Shown piece by piece: positions 1 through 12,300 of a DNA stretch of 64,000 bases. The DNA is from Flavobacterium tagetis (GTDB lineage Bacteria > Bacteroidota > Bacteroidia > Flavobacteriales > Flavobacteriaceae), in NCBI RefSeq assembly GCF_016735615.1, contig NZ_JAERSF010000001.1, positions 1,178,001 to 1,242,000 on the forward strand. Reading direction: 5' to 3'. The notes below the pieces were generated by a model that was given only the letters and a program-made list of their open reading frames with translations, was not told the origin of the DNA and did not search any database. Every line of letters starts with the position of its first letter. The stretch's first letter is position 1. Position numbers and translations under genes: made by a program.

Positions 1-3000
1 CAGAAAAAGTTAGAGCTGACGCTGAAGCAGCAGCAAAAGCAAAATTAGAAGCAGATAATAAAGCTAAAGCAGACGCTGAAGCTGTTAAAATAAGGTTGGC
101 TGCAGAGGCAAAAGCTAAAGCAGATGCTGCAGCTGCTGCAAGAGCACAAACTGCAACAGCAAATAGAGCGGTTGCAGCAACACAAAAAACACAAGCTCAA
201 TTGGCTGCTGACAAAGCGAGAGCAGATGCAGAAGAGCGTAGAATAAAATTAGCTGCAGATAACAAAGCTAGAGTAGATGCTGCGGCAGCGGCAAGAGCAC
301 AAGCGGCTGCAAACAAGCCTACAGCTACAGTTGCTCAAAAAACACAAGCTCAATTGGCTGCTGATAAAGCAAAAGCTGATGCAGAGGCAATGAAATTGAA
401 ATTGGTAGCTGATGCAAAAGCTAAAGCAGATGCAGAAGCAGCGGCTAAAGCAAAAGCAGAGGCGACGAAAACAACTGCAGCGCCACAAAAAACAGCGGCA
501 CAATTAGCAGCAGATAAAGCACAGGCAGATGCTGAAGCAATGAAATTGAAATTAGCTGCGGAAGCAAAAGCAAAAGCCGATGCAGAAGCTGCAGCTAAGG
601 CAAAAGCAGAAGCTGCAAAAACAGCTCCAGCGCCACAAAAAACACAAGCTCAATTAGCTGCTGAGAAAGCAAAAGCAGATGCAGAAGCGGCAAGACAAGC
701 AAGATTGGCGGCAGCTGAGAAAGCTAAAGCAGATGCAGAAGCAGCAAGATTAAAATTAATTGCTGACAATAAAGCAAAAGCAGATGCTGCTGAAGCAAAA
801 CGTAAAGCCGATGCCAAAGCAAAAGCAGAAGCGGCAGACATGCAATCAATATTAGCTGCAGATGCGAAAGCAAAAGCAGATTCAGATGCATTGCAAGCAC
901 GTTTAGCTGCAGAAGCAAAAGCAAAAGCGGCAGCTGAGGCTAAGACTAAAGCTTCTATTGATGCAGCTAACAAAGCAAAAGTCGCTGCAGATTTAAAAGC
1001 AAAAGCTGCTGAAGAAGCTGCACTTAAAGAAAAAGCCGCTGCAGATGCCAAAGCAAAAGCAGATGAAGAAGCAAGACAAGCACTTATAGCTGCAGAAGCA
1101 AAAGCAAAAGCCGATGCAGAAGCACTGAAAATAAAACAAGCTGAAGAGGCACGCCAAGCACAATTAGCTGCAGAAGCAAAAGCGAAAGCAGATGCTGAGG
1201 CACTTCAAGCTAAACTTGTAGCAGATGCTAAAGCTAAAGCTGATGCGGAGGCTGCAGCAAAAGCGAAATTAGAAGCAGAAGCAAAGGCAAAAGCCGATGC
1301 TGAAGCAGAAAAAGTAAGATTGGCCGCAGAAGCAAAAGCACAAGCAGATGCTGAAGCAGAAAAAGCAAGATTGGCAGCTGAAGCGAAAGCAAAAGCAGAT
1401 ATGGAGGCTTTACAAGCGAAACTAATTGCTGATGCAAGAGTGAAAGCAGATGCAGAAGCTACAGCAAAAGCAAAAGCCGATGCTGAAGCCAAAAAATTGA
1501 AAGAAGAAGAAGATGCCCGTCAAGCGAAATTAGCAGCAGAAGCAAAAGCGAAAGCCGATGCTGAAGCAGAGAAAGCAAGATTAGCAGCAGAGGCAAAAGC
1601 AAAAGCAGACGCTGAAGCAGAGAAAATAAGATTAGCGGCTGAAGCAAAAGCAAAAGCTGATGCAGAAGCCCTTCAAGCTAAACAAGCAGCTGAAGAAAAA
1701 GCTAGAATTGAAGAAGAAACTCGTCAGGCAAAATTAGCTGCAGAAGCAAAAGCAAAAGCTGATGCAGAAGCATTACAAGTTAAACAAGCAGCTGAAGAAA
1801 AAGCTAGAGTTGAAGAAGAAGCTCGCCAGGCTAAATTGGCCGCAGATGCAAAAGCAAAAGCAGATGCTGAAGCTTTACAAGCTAAATTGGCAGCAGACGC
1901 TAAAGCAAAAGCAGATATGGAAGCTCTTCAGGCAAAATTACTTGCTGATGCAAAAGTAAAAGCAGACGCAGAAGCAACCGCGAAAGCGAAAGCAGAAGCA
2001 GAAGCTAAAAAATTACAAGAAGAGGAAGATGCACGACAAGCTAAGTTAGCTGCAGACGCAAAAGCAAAAGCTGATGCGGAGGCATTAAAAGCAAAACAGG
2101 CAGCTGAAGAAAAAGCTAGAGTTGAAGAAGAAGCTCGCCAAGCGAAATTAGCAGCCGATGCAAAAGCAAAAGCAGATGCAGAAGCTTTACAAGCTAAATT
2201 GGCAGCAGACGCAAAAGCAAAAGCTGATATGGAAGCTCTTCAAGCTAAACTTTTAGCAGATGCAAAAGCAAAAGCAGATGCAGAAGCTACTGAAAAAATG
2301 AAAGCTGAAGAAGAAACAAGATTGTTAAGAGAAGAAGAGGAGCGTCAGGCAAGGTTAGCAGCAGAAAAAGCGAAGGCAGATGCAGAAGCTACAGCACTAG
2401 CGGCAAAAGCTAAAGATGATACAGGAAAAGCTATTGAAAACTTAACAAAATCGGTTGAGAGTACAAGTAAAGTACAAACGGATTTACTAGATCAGTTTAA
2501 AGCAACAGTTGCAAATAAGCAAAAAGACTTGAATGATCTGAAAGAGGAGAATGACTTAAGTGAAAAAGGTATTTATAAAGAGCCAAAACCATTCAAGAGT
2601 GTAGCGGCAGAAAACAGTCAGATTGAAGCATTAAAAGTTCAGATTGCTGATGCAAATAACAGCATGAAAAATGAGATTGCAAAGCTGACAAATCTTTATA
2701 ACGAAAGGCTTAAAAAGTTCCCTAAAGATGATCCTTTGAATAAAGCTTATCTAGAAAAGATAAACGAATTGAAAGCGGCTCAGTTGAAAATGGAAAGAGA
2801 AGGCGCTGCTTTAATTGCCGATTTAGAGCGTATTAAAACAGAGACTGAAATTGAGCGTAAACGTAGAATTAAACGTGCGGCTTATGAGAATGATGAAGGA
2901 AGATATGCGCAGGATGTTGCCGCTCTTAAACGAATTAAAGAGACAACGAAACTAAGCAGCACGCCACTGAAAGCAAATGATTTTGATTTTGGTGAAGAAC

Positions 3001-3278
3001 AGTCAAATATGCAGATTATTAAGAATATTAAAAATTCTGATAGCGGGTATTATATGATTATTGCGGTTCACAACAGTGTAGAGAAACGTGATGAGTTCTT
3101 AGCAAAAGCAGTTGCTGCAGGACGTTCGGATATTAATTTCTTTTACAATGTGACAACAAGTAAATATTACATCTATTATGAGAAGTTCGATGGTTTACAA
3201 GAGGCAACAAAAGCTTTAGAAGCAAAAGGTAATAAACCATACAACGGAAGAATGGCCATTGTAAAAGTGGAGAATTAG
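1..3278 (+). CDS. sprD: SprD-like gliding motility protein, C-terminal part (5' end outside window)
   Basis: The frame is open from base 3, so the gene begins upstream of the window; an apparent TTG start at 96 is only an internal Leu codon. The first roughly 790 visible residues are an Ala/Lys/Glu/Asp-rich repeat (variants of LAADAKAKADAEALQAK, 17 residues) predicted to form a long helical coiled-coil rod. A charged helical region follows, then a C-terminal region of about 90 residues (near 2990-3275) with SPOR-like character (GYYMIIAVHNS, YYIYYEKFDGLQEA). In F. johnsoniae, sprC-sprD-sprB-sprF form an operon and SprD supports SprB-dependent gliding. Here the next genes are sprB (112 bases on) and sprF, so position and architecture support SprD. 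The N-terminus, where an export signal or PorP/SprF-like domain would be, cannot be seen. Confidence 0.75.
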   Translation, partial: EKVRADAEAAAKAKLEADNKAKADAEAVKIRLAAEAKAKADAAAAARAQTATANRAVAATQKTQAQLAADKARADAEERRIKLAADNKARVDAAAAARAQAAANKPTATVAQKTQAQLAADKAKADAEAMKLKLVADAKAKADAEAAAKAKAEATKTTAAPQKTAAQLAADKAQADAEAMKLKLAAEAKAKADAEAAAKAKAEAAKTAPAPQKTQAQLAAEKAKADAEAARQARLAAAEKAKADAEAARLKLIADNKAKADAAEAKRKADAKAKAEAADMQSILAADAKAKADSDALQARLAAEAKAKAAAEAKTKASIDAANKAKVAADLKAKAAEEAALKEKAAADAKAKADEEARQALIAAEAKAKADAEALKIKQAEEARQAQLAAEAKAKADAEALQAKLVADAKAKADAEAAAKAKLEAEAKAKADAEAEKVRLAAEAKAQADAEAEKARLAAEAKAKADMEALQAKLIADARVKADAEATAKAKADAEAKKLKEEEDARQAKLAAEAKAKADAEAEKARLAAEAKAKADAEAEKIRLAAEAKAKADAEALQAKQAAEEKARIEEETRQAKLAAEAKAKADAEALQVKQAAEEKARVEEEARQAKLAADAKAKADAEALQAKLAADAKAKADMEALQAKLLADAKVKADAEATAKAKAEAEAKKLQEEEDARQAKLAADAKAKADAEALKAKQAAEEKARVEEEARQAKLAADAKAKADAEALQAKLAADAKAKADMEALQAKLLADAKAKADAEATEKMKAEEETRLLREEEERQARLAAEKAKADAEATALAAKAKDDTGKAIENLTKSVESTSKVQTDLLDQFKATVANKQKDLNDLKEENDLSEKGIYKEPKPFKSVAAENSQIEALKVQIADANNSMKNEIAKLTNLYNERLKKFPKDDPLNKAYLEKINELKAAQLKMEREGAALIADLERIKTETEIERKRRIKRAAYENDEGRYAQDVAALKRIKETTKLSSTPLKANDFDFGEEQSNMQIIKNIKNSDSGYYMIIAVHNSVEKRDEFLAKAVAAGRSDINFFYNVTTSKYYIYYEKFDGLQEATKALEAKGNKPYNGRMAIVKVEN
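1788..2290 (+). repeat. Nested tandem repeat in sprD (51-bp units; about 190-bp block repeated at 312 bp)
   Basis: The basic unit codes for about 17 residues (51 bp). In addition a block beginning gctgaagaaaaagctaga starts at 1791 and again at 2103, so it recurs after 312 bp (104 codons) with only scattered differences over about 190 bp. Such repeats can change length by recombination or slippage while staying in frame. Confidence 0.8.
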
Positions 3279-3390
3279 TAAAAACAGTAGTCTCTCTTAA
3301 AAGCTAAGAGAGACATTGAAATAAATGTTATCAAAAACAAATTTTTTTATTCACTAATGCCCCTTAGAGGATAAACAGAAGTAACAAAAA

Positions 3391-6300
3391 ATGATTATGA
3401 AAAAACCTACTACTTTAAGAACGCTGATTTTTGTTTTAGCTCTGCTATTCAATTTTGCTTCCTACTCGCAAAATTGGGTTGCGTTCAATTCAAAGCTTAA
3501 TTCAAGCTCGAATGAGAATTTATTCTTAAAAGCAAATAATCAGTTTAACGGTCAATTTGGTCTTGGGACTAATTCAGAAAATGGACCTGGGAAACCTGCT
3601 TTTGCAATGGTCAATCCAGCAATTAAGTATGCACAGTCTCCTTACTTGGGTACAGTTTCTATCTGTCCAAATGATGGTAAAGAGTTGCCAAAATTATTTC
3701 TTTGTGGAAGTAATGAAACTAGGGAAATTAAAACAGGACTCGTAAATCCAATATCAATTGTTTGGGAAAAATTTAATGCAGGAGGTTCTTGTTTAAATGT
3801 TTTGAATACCAATTGTGCAAATGAATCATCAGCCGCTTCATGCTGGAAATCTGTTGGAACTGCAGTTGATTATGTGGCAAGCGAAGCAGGACAATTCAGA
3901 GTTCGAATTGTAGATAATGCAGGTATACCATATACCTTTTATTTTAATGTGTATCAGAATACGCTTGATCCAGGCGCTATTGCTAAAAATGATATTATTA
4001 AATATGGTACAACTTGTACGATTAACGGAAAAATTACAGTTAACGGTTTTGGAGGTGGTTATGAATATGGATTAACTACAAGCACTTCTCCACCATCAAC
4101 ATGGCAGGATAGTAATATTTTTAATGTTACGGCAGCAGGAAGCTATAACGTATTTATCCGATTAAAAGGAGTATCAGGTTCTTGTGATTTTAAAGTTCCT
4201 AATATTGTAATTGAACTTAAAGATTTTTCAGTTGGAACTCAAATAAATTCGCCTAAGTGTAGTGGAGAATTAGGTAGCATTAGAGTATATAATATTAATA
4301 AAAATGCCAATTTACAATATATATACAAACTTAGCGGACCTACTAATATTACAACTCCTGCTACAACTGATTTCGAGCATACTTTTGTGGGTTTAACATC
4401 AGGAACTTATACAGTAGAAACTACAATTGTAGGTGCACCAAACTGTATGAAGGATACAAAAACAAATCAAGTAATTGTAGCTAGCCCATCAACTTTAAGA
4501 AACACATCTACTCAAACGAAAGATTTAAGTCCATGTGCAACAGGAATAATTACTGGTTCTGCAACTGGAGGAAAAACGCCATACCGCTATTCTGTAAATA
4601 TTAATAACGCAGGATTTGTGAATGTTGCAAATGTTGATGGAGAAGTTACGGTAGCCCAATCAGGAACTTATGTAGTGCGTGTGGAAGATGCAAACGGATG
4701 TACAGCAGATAAAACATTTACTATTGGTGCTGTTGAGAAACCTACGTATACAGTTCAGAAAGTAGATGGAAATTGTACGGGAGGTAAAGGAAGCATTACC
4801 ATAAATATAACAGAAGCAAAAGGATTTACTGATTTGCAATATAGTATTAACAATGGAGCGAGTTATCAGACAGGAAATACATTTACAAATCTAGACTCTG
4901 GAATTTACTATGTAATTGTACAGTATAGAAAAAATGGTGTGACTGGAAATAGAGGTTCTTATTGTACAGATGCACCTATAATGACTACAGTTGGAGCGGC
5001 AAACCCGTTATCTGCTTCTGCAGGTATTGCGGCTTTATCAGGTTGTGGTCCTGCTGGAGAAGAAGAAAAAGGTCTTGCTCGTATTGTGAACCCACAGGGT
5101 GGTATTCCTTTCCCTGGAGCAAATCCGTATCAATATAAATTTATGGATTCTCCTTGGCAGAATTCAAATGAGATGTATATTAAGCCAGGTGGTCCATATA
5201 CGTTTAGTATAAAAGATGCGGCAGGATGTACTTACGATATGACAGGTATTTATCTAGATCCAAAACCAGCAGCTCCAGAAATTAAAATTTTAGATCCTGT
5301 ATTCAATTGTGATGGTTCGGCTACTAGTACTGTTCAGGTAAATGGTGGAGTGCCAGATGCAAAATACAGTTACAAATATTACATTGATGGTTTCCTTAAC
5401 CCGAATACGCCATCAAATGTATTCTTAAATGTTCCCCAAGGTCCTCACACTATTACAGTAGAATATACTGTAACGAGTGTAAAAACATATAGTAATTTAT
5501 TAGTTGAAAGTTTCGGTAGTGGAGGAACAACTACAACACCAGGTATTGCAGGTACATATTGCTTCAATGACCAAAGAGTTGATCCACCATATACTTGTTC
5601 TTTAAATGGTACACCTACACGTTCAGTAGAGGATAACCAGTATTCTGTTGCAAATGACTTTTGGAGAAGTGATGATTATGATAACAGAGGAAGATATACA
5701 GGAAATGGAGCATGGTATCACTTTAAAGACCACACTACCGCAGGTAGTGCGACACCAGATTCAAAAGGAAGATTTTTATTGATCAATATCGGAAAAGCAG
5801 CGGGAGATTATGGTGTTTTATATAGTAAAGATATTGTTGACGTAATTCCAAATCAACCGGTTTTAATTGACCTTTATGTAGGTAACTTACTTAAACTTGG
5901 TAAAGATGGGGATTCGCCAATTCTTATCTTCGAATTAGTTGATGAGGATGGCAATGTAGTTGCAACTGATAAAACAGGAAAAATTGCTGAAGATAAAAAT
6001 GGACCAGAAAGAAATAAATGGTTACTAAAATCATTAGCATTAAATCCAGGAGATAACAAGAAATTAACTTTCAAAATTCGTTCAGGAAGTACGGAATATG
6101 GAGGTAATGACTTAGTAATGGATGATATCTGGGTTCGTCAGATACCAAGAGCATGTGGTACAGTACAGGATTTTGATATTACTATTGATCCATCAAAAGT
6201 TTTCAATGCATCTGTAACAGGAGTAAAAGACGTGCTTTGTTATGGAGATAAAAACGGAGAAATTACTATAAGTGCAGTAAATTTTGATCCTAAGAAAGGA

Positions 6301-9300
6301 TTCCAATATTCTATAGATGGTGGACTAAACTGGACAACAATAAAACCAGTACCAGCTGCATCTTCTGGAAGTGTAACGCTTAAAAATCTTGAAGGCAAAA
6401 ACTATCAAATTCAAGTGCGTTATGAAGATAAGGCAGGAAGCTGTTTAGTACCACTTACTCAAGATGTTAAAGCACCGCCAGTTTTAGATGTAACAGCAAC
6501 GATTTTTAAACCAGCAACATGTATAGAAGGTGCTACTATTAGAGCAAAAGCAACAGGAGGAACTCCAGCTTATGAGTTTGAACTTTTGGATGCTGCTACA
6601 GGTGCGGTTGTAAAACCAAGGCAGCCTGTTTCAGATCTAGTTAATATGACCACTGATTTTATAGATGTCCATAAAGGAGTATATAAAGTAAAAGCATATG
6701 ACAAAAATGGCTGTAAAAATAATGTTGATGTTACAATCACTGTTAATACGCCAGACCCAATTGAGGCAGTTTTAGCAACAAGTTCAAACCTTTGTTATAC
6801 TGCTACCAACAAAGCGACTATTGTAGTTACTGTAAGAGGTGGTACGGCTCCTTTTACTTATAGCATAAATGGTGCGCCAGCTGTTGATTCTAATACTTTC
6901 AAAGATTTAGTGCCAGGTTCTTATGTAATCACGGTAACTGATGGAAATGGTTGTAAAGATGATACAGAGGCAATTGTAATTGAACCAGAACTTACTGTTG
7001 CTGCTTCTGTAACGCAAACATTAAAATGTGTGGCACCGCCAGCAACAGCTTCTGCAATTATTACAGGTAAAATTGAAGGAGGAAAATCTCCATTTGGTGT
7101 AACTCTTGTTTCAGGTCCAGGTGCAGGAACATTTGCTTATCCAACTTCTGATACATTTACCTTTACAGCAACTGTACCGGGTACTTATACTTTTGAAATT
7201 TCAGACTCGCAAAAGTTTGTTTGTAAAACTACAGCACAGGCAGAAATTAAAGCGCCTACTAAACCAGTAGCTTCAGCTGCACCTGAAAACCCTAAATGTT
7301 ATGGTGCCGCAACAGGATCTGTTGTATTGTCAGGTTCTTTAGGATCAGGAAGTGGTTATGAATATAATTTTAATAATGGCGGGTTTAAAACAAACGCAAC
7401 CTACACAGGATTAAGTGCCAATACTACTTATAGTTACCAAGTTAGAGACGATAACGGATGTGTGTCTGATGTAAAAACATTTACATTAACACAACCAAGC
7501 GAATTAAAAGGTGATATTAAAGCAACAGAAATTGGATGTAATGGTAATAATACTGTTAAGGCTATAGTAACTGTTACAGCAAGTAACGGTACAGGTCCAA
7601 AATATCAATATAGTTTTAATAACAATACCAGCTATTCAACAAAAAATACATACGAAACAGATATCGCAGGTGATGTAACGGCTTATATCAAAGATGAAAA
7701 TGGTTGTGAAATTGGGCCATTAAAAGTTACAATTGCTGCTAAAAATCCAATCACGGCTATTGATATTGTTTCAGATAGTGGATTAAGCTGTCCTGCTAAT
7801 ACAGCTACTGTAACTATAAAAGCGCAAGGTGGAGTTGGTCCAATAAAATATAAAATAATTACTCCAACAGTTTCTGCGGAGAATACTGATGGTATTTTTG
7901 CTAGTCTAAGCCCAGGATTGTATACATTTCAAGCAACAGATAAAAATGGATGTAGTCTAACTATAGATCATACTGTATCTGGTATTCCAGCAATTAAGGT
8001 AACAGGTACTGTAGAATCCCCTGTAAAATGTTTTGGAGATAAAGGTTCTGTACAATTTGTTGTTTCAGGAACAACAAGATTTGCTTATAACATTGTAAAT
8101 AGTGCAAATGCTTCAGTAGGAAGCAATACTGATACAACAAATTTAACTATCGATTTAACTAATTTGCCAAGCAGTAATTATACTATTACTGTTACGGATA
8201 AAGTTACTAATTGTCAGGCTCAATATACTGTTAATTTAACTCAGCCAGCAGCTGCGATAAATGTAACAGCAACAGCAACTAAGATTACTTGTAATAACGG
8301 TAAATCTGATATTACAGTAGTGGTTATGGGTGGAACTAAAAATTATACTTATGCTGTAGCGAGAAGTACAGATCCAAAACCGACAGTATTTGGTACAAGT
8401 GAAGTTCTAACAGTTGATACTAATTTAGGAACAAATGTAAAATGGACCGTTTATGTAAAAGATGCTAATGGATGTGAAGGAAGTTTTACAGTTGATATTG
8501 AGAGCGAACAAAAACCAACAGTTACGGCTGTTTTAGATAGTCAGTGTGGACCAACTGGTACGGGTAATATTTTTACGATTACGGCTACTGGTAACGGATT
8601 GGCACCATTGAAATATAGTATCGATGGAACAACTTTTAAAACAGGAAATACATTTAATGTTCCAGCGGGTATTTATACAGTAACTGTAGAAGATAAAAAT
8701 GGTTGTAGAGCAACTGCTCCTACAAGTATAGTGGTGAGCGAACCTTTAACAGCTTTAGCATCTGTTACTAAAGGATTGGATTGTACTGCTACACCAAATG
8801 CACAAATTACTGTTGACATTACAGGTGGTAAAGGATCTTATAATTATACTATTAAAAAAGGAACAGCAGCAGCTGGAGGTGTAAACACAATTACAGCAGG
8901 ACCAATTGTACTGTCTGTAGCAGCAGCTGATGCAGATACTTATGAATTTGATATTACAGACGCTAACGGATGTAATGTAAAAGTAAGTGCTACAGTTTTA
9001 CCAATAACAAATCCTGTAGTATCTGTAAAATCTTTTGTTAATCCGTCTTGTGATGGTTATAGCGATGGTGCTGTAGAATTACAGGCAACAGGTGGATCTG
9101 GTAGTGGCTATAAATTTAATTTTAATAATTTAGGATTTAGTGATGACACATATTATTCTAATTTAGGAGAAGGAACTTACCCATATGAAGTAATTGATGG
9201 AAAAGGATGTAAACATAGCGGTTCAATTACTTTAACAGCACCTGAAAAACTAATTGTTTCAATTGATGTAGTACCATTTTCTTGTGATGTAAACAGTGCT

Positions 9301-12300
9301 AAAGTACCGGGAACAGTTACTTTAAATGTTACTTCTGGAGGAACTGCACCATATAGATATAGTTTTAATGGAGGAGGTTTAAGCGGAGCTCCTGGAGCTA
9401 ACGTATTAACTTTAAATGATAATACTGCAGGAACAGATCAGTCTTATACTTATACCGTAACCGATGCAAACGGATGTTCTGTATCTGGTAACGGAGTTTT
9501 AAAAGCATTAAACGCACCTAAAATTCTTGAAATTAAAGGAACTCCTATTTTCTGTCAACCTGCTACAAGACAAGTAAGTACAGTTACAGTAACAAAAGTT
9601 GCTTCAACAGGTGTAGATCCTGTAACTTATGCTATTATAGAGCCAGCTTCTCAAACAGGGAATGTTACAGGGGCAACTTCTGGAGTGTTTACAGATCTAC
9701 CAGTAGGGATTTATAAATTTAAAGTAACAGATAACAACAAATGTTTCGCTATTGGTACATACGAAGTTAAACCAGTTGTAAATATTGACCTAAATGCTTC
9801 TATCTCTAAACAAGTATATTGTAAAGATGATAATAGCGGAGTAATTTTATTAAATGTTTCAGGTTTTAATACAACTTATAAATATAGTGTTAATGGTGTA
9901 GAGACTACAGGTGTATCTGCTTCAACAGTTACTATACCTAATTTAGCTGATGGAGATTATAGCATTATTGTTACAGACGAAGAAACAGGATGTACAGATA
10001 CTGCAACATTAAAAATTACAGAACCTGTAAAAGCATTGACTGCTATAATAGACCAAAAAAATGCGAACTGTAAATCTGCAACGTCTAAAATTACAGTAAC
10101 TGCCGATGGTGGAACTGGAACTTATACTTATGCTTTTGTACAAGATGGAACTGATCCTTCAACAAAATATCAAGCGAGTAATATAGCAGATCTTGGCATA
10201 ACTCCAACTCCAGATTGGGATGTTTGGGTAAAAGATGCTAACGGATGTACATTTAAAATAGATGTTAATGTTAAAGTAGATGCAGCACCTACAGTTACTG
10301 CTTCGGCTGTTGGACAATGTTTAGGAGATGGCGATTATACTATTACAGCAAATGGCTCTGGAGTAGGAACTTTAGAGTATAGCATTGATGGTACAAATTT
10401 TAAAACAGATAATAAATTTATCGTAACAGTTGCTAAAGACTATACTATAACAGTTAGAGACGGAAATGGTTGTATTGCAACTACAACTGCTCCAATACAT
10501 GTTTATGATAAAGTAACTTTAAGCGCTAGAATAGACAAGAACATTACTTGTACTGTTGGTAGCGAAGCAGCGATAATTACATTAATCCCTGGTGGAGGAA
10601 ATCCTGGATATACATATACAAGTAATCCTACTACTGGAACTTTTACAAGCCCAGGAGTATTTGAAACTACTACACAAGGAAATTATATATTTACAGTAAC
10701 TGATGCAAATGGTTGTTCTGCAACTATACCAAGTGCTGTAATTATTAAAACACCAACAACTCCAGTAATTACATCTGTAACTCCAATAAATATTTTATGT
10801 AACGGAGCTACTACAGGTGCGCTTACAATAGTTTATGACAATACTAAAGGTGTAGGACCATTTGATATTAAAGTAGAACAATATCAAGATTTAGCGCATA
10901 CTATTTTTGTTAATGATTTTGGTACACAAACCACAGGATTACCTGCAGGTTATTATGTTGTAACATTAAAAGATTCTAATGATTGTACAGTTACAGCATT
11001 TGCACAGATAACAGAACCAGATCCAATCAAGATTGAGTATAGCTTTAAACCTCTTAAATGTACTGGTAAAGGAATCACTGAAGGTAGTATCACGATTGAG
11101 AAGGTAACAGGTGGAACCGCAGATTATAGTTATATCGTAACTGGTATTGGTGGTTATTACAAAAGATTTGATAATCAAACAGGTGGTGTTGCTCACTTTG
11201 AAATTGTAAATTTCGGATTATATCAAATTAGAGTTGAAGATAAAAATGGTTGTGCGCCTGGTATCGTAGAGGATATTTTAATTGCGGCACCAGTAACCGA
11301 ATTAGGAATTAAAGTTTCTACAACTGCAGATTGTACAAATGGAGGTAAAGCTACAGTTGAAATTTTAGGTGCTTTTGCAGGAAGCGGTGCTTTCCATTTT
11401 AATATTTACAATGGCACACCTCAAACATGGATTAAACCTGTTAATCCAGCAGATCCAACAGATCCAGCTGTTATTGCAAATATTGCAAATGGATGGATAG
11501 ATGAAACTTTCCCAGGAAGTAAAGTAGCAGAATTTACAGGTCTTACGCCTGGTAAAACATATACTTTTATCATTTACGATGAAAGCACAGAATGCTATTA
11601 TTTCCAAACGTCAAAAGACCCTATTCCAAGTACATCAACATTGGCAATAGAAAGTTTTACTCCACAAAACATTACATGTAAGGGAGCAAATAACGGAAAT
11701 GTAAGTTTTGATATTAGAAGCCCTTATGCTACTCCAGTAAATGTTAAATATGAAATTTTTACTGCATTTACGAATGTTTTAATGGGTACTGCTGGAACAA
11801 CAACAATTCCAGCTGGTGCAACAGTTACAATAAACCCTGCATCGTCGGTGCCATTGCCAGTAGGAACGTATTATGTTATAATTACAGAAACTTCAGGTGG
11901 AAATAGCGGATGTGGAGTTCCTTCTGTGAATTTTAATATCAAAGAATCAACGGAATTATTAACGGTTACAGCTTCTGTTTCTAAAGATGCAAATTGTAAA
12001 AATTTATCAGGAATAATCACGGCTAGTGCAGTTGGTGGAACTCCTTTTGTTCCAGTTCTCCCAGCTACAGGACCAGCATATTTCAAATACATGCTGTTAT
12101 TACAAACAGATGCAGCACCAACAGATCCTAAAGATACACGTTGGGTGACTAACAATACTTTCTTTGCAAATGCAGCAAATTATACTGTATATGCATTAGA
12201 TGCTTACGGATGTATTGCAGAATATGATATCTCTTTAACAAAAGATGCAGATCCTGTTGTTGATATGCCTGCACCATTCTGTTATGACGGATCTACGCCA

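Noticed and set aside
249..1653. Several open frames on the minus strand and a second plus-strand frame inside the sprD repeat
   Set aside because: They are translations of the 51-bp Ala/Lys repeat in other frames, giving low-complexity Cys/Phe/Leu/Ser strings without gene context.
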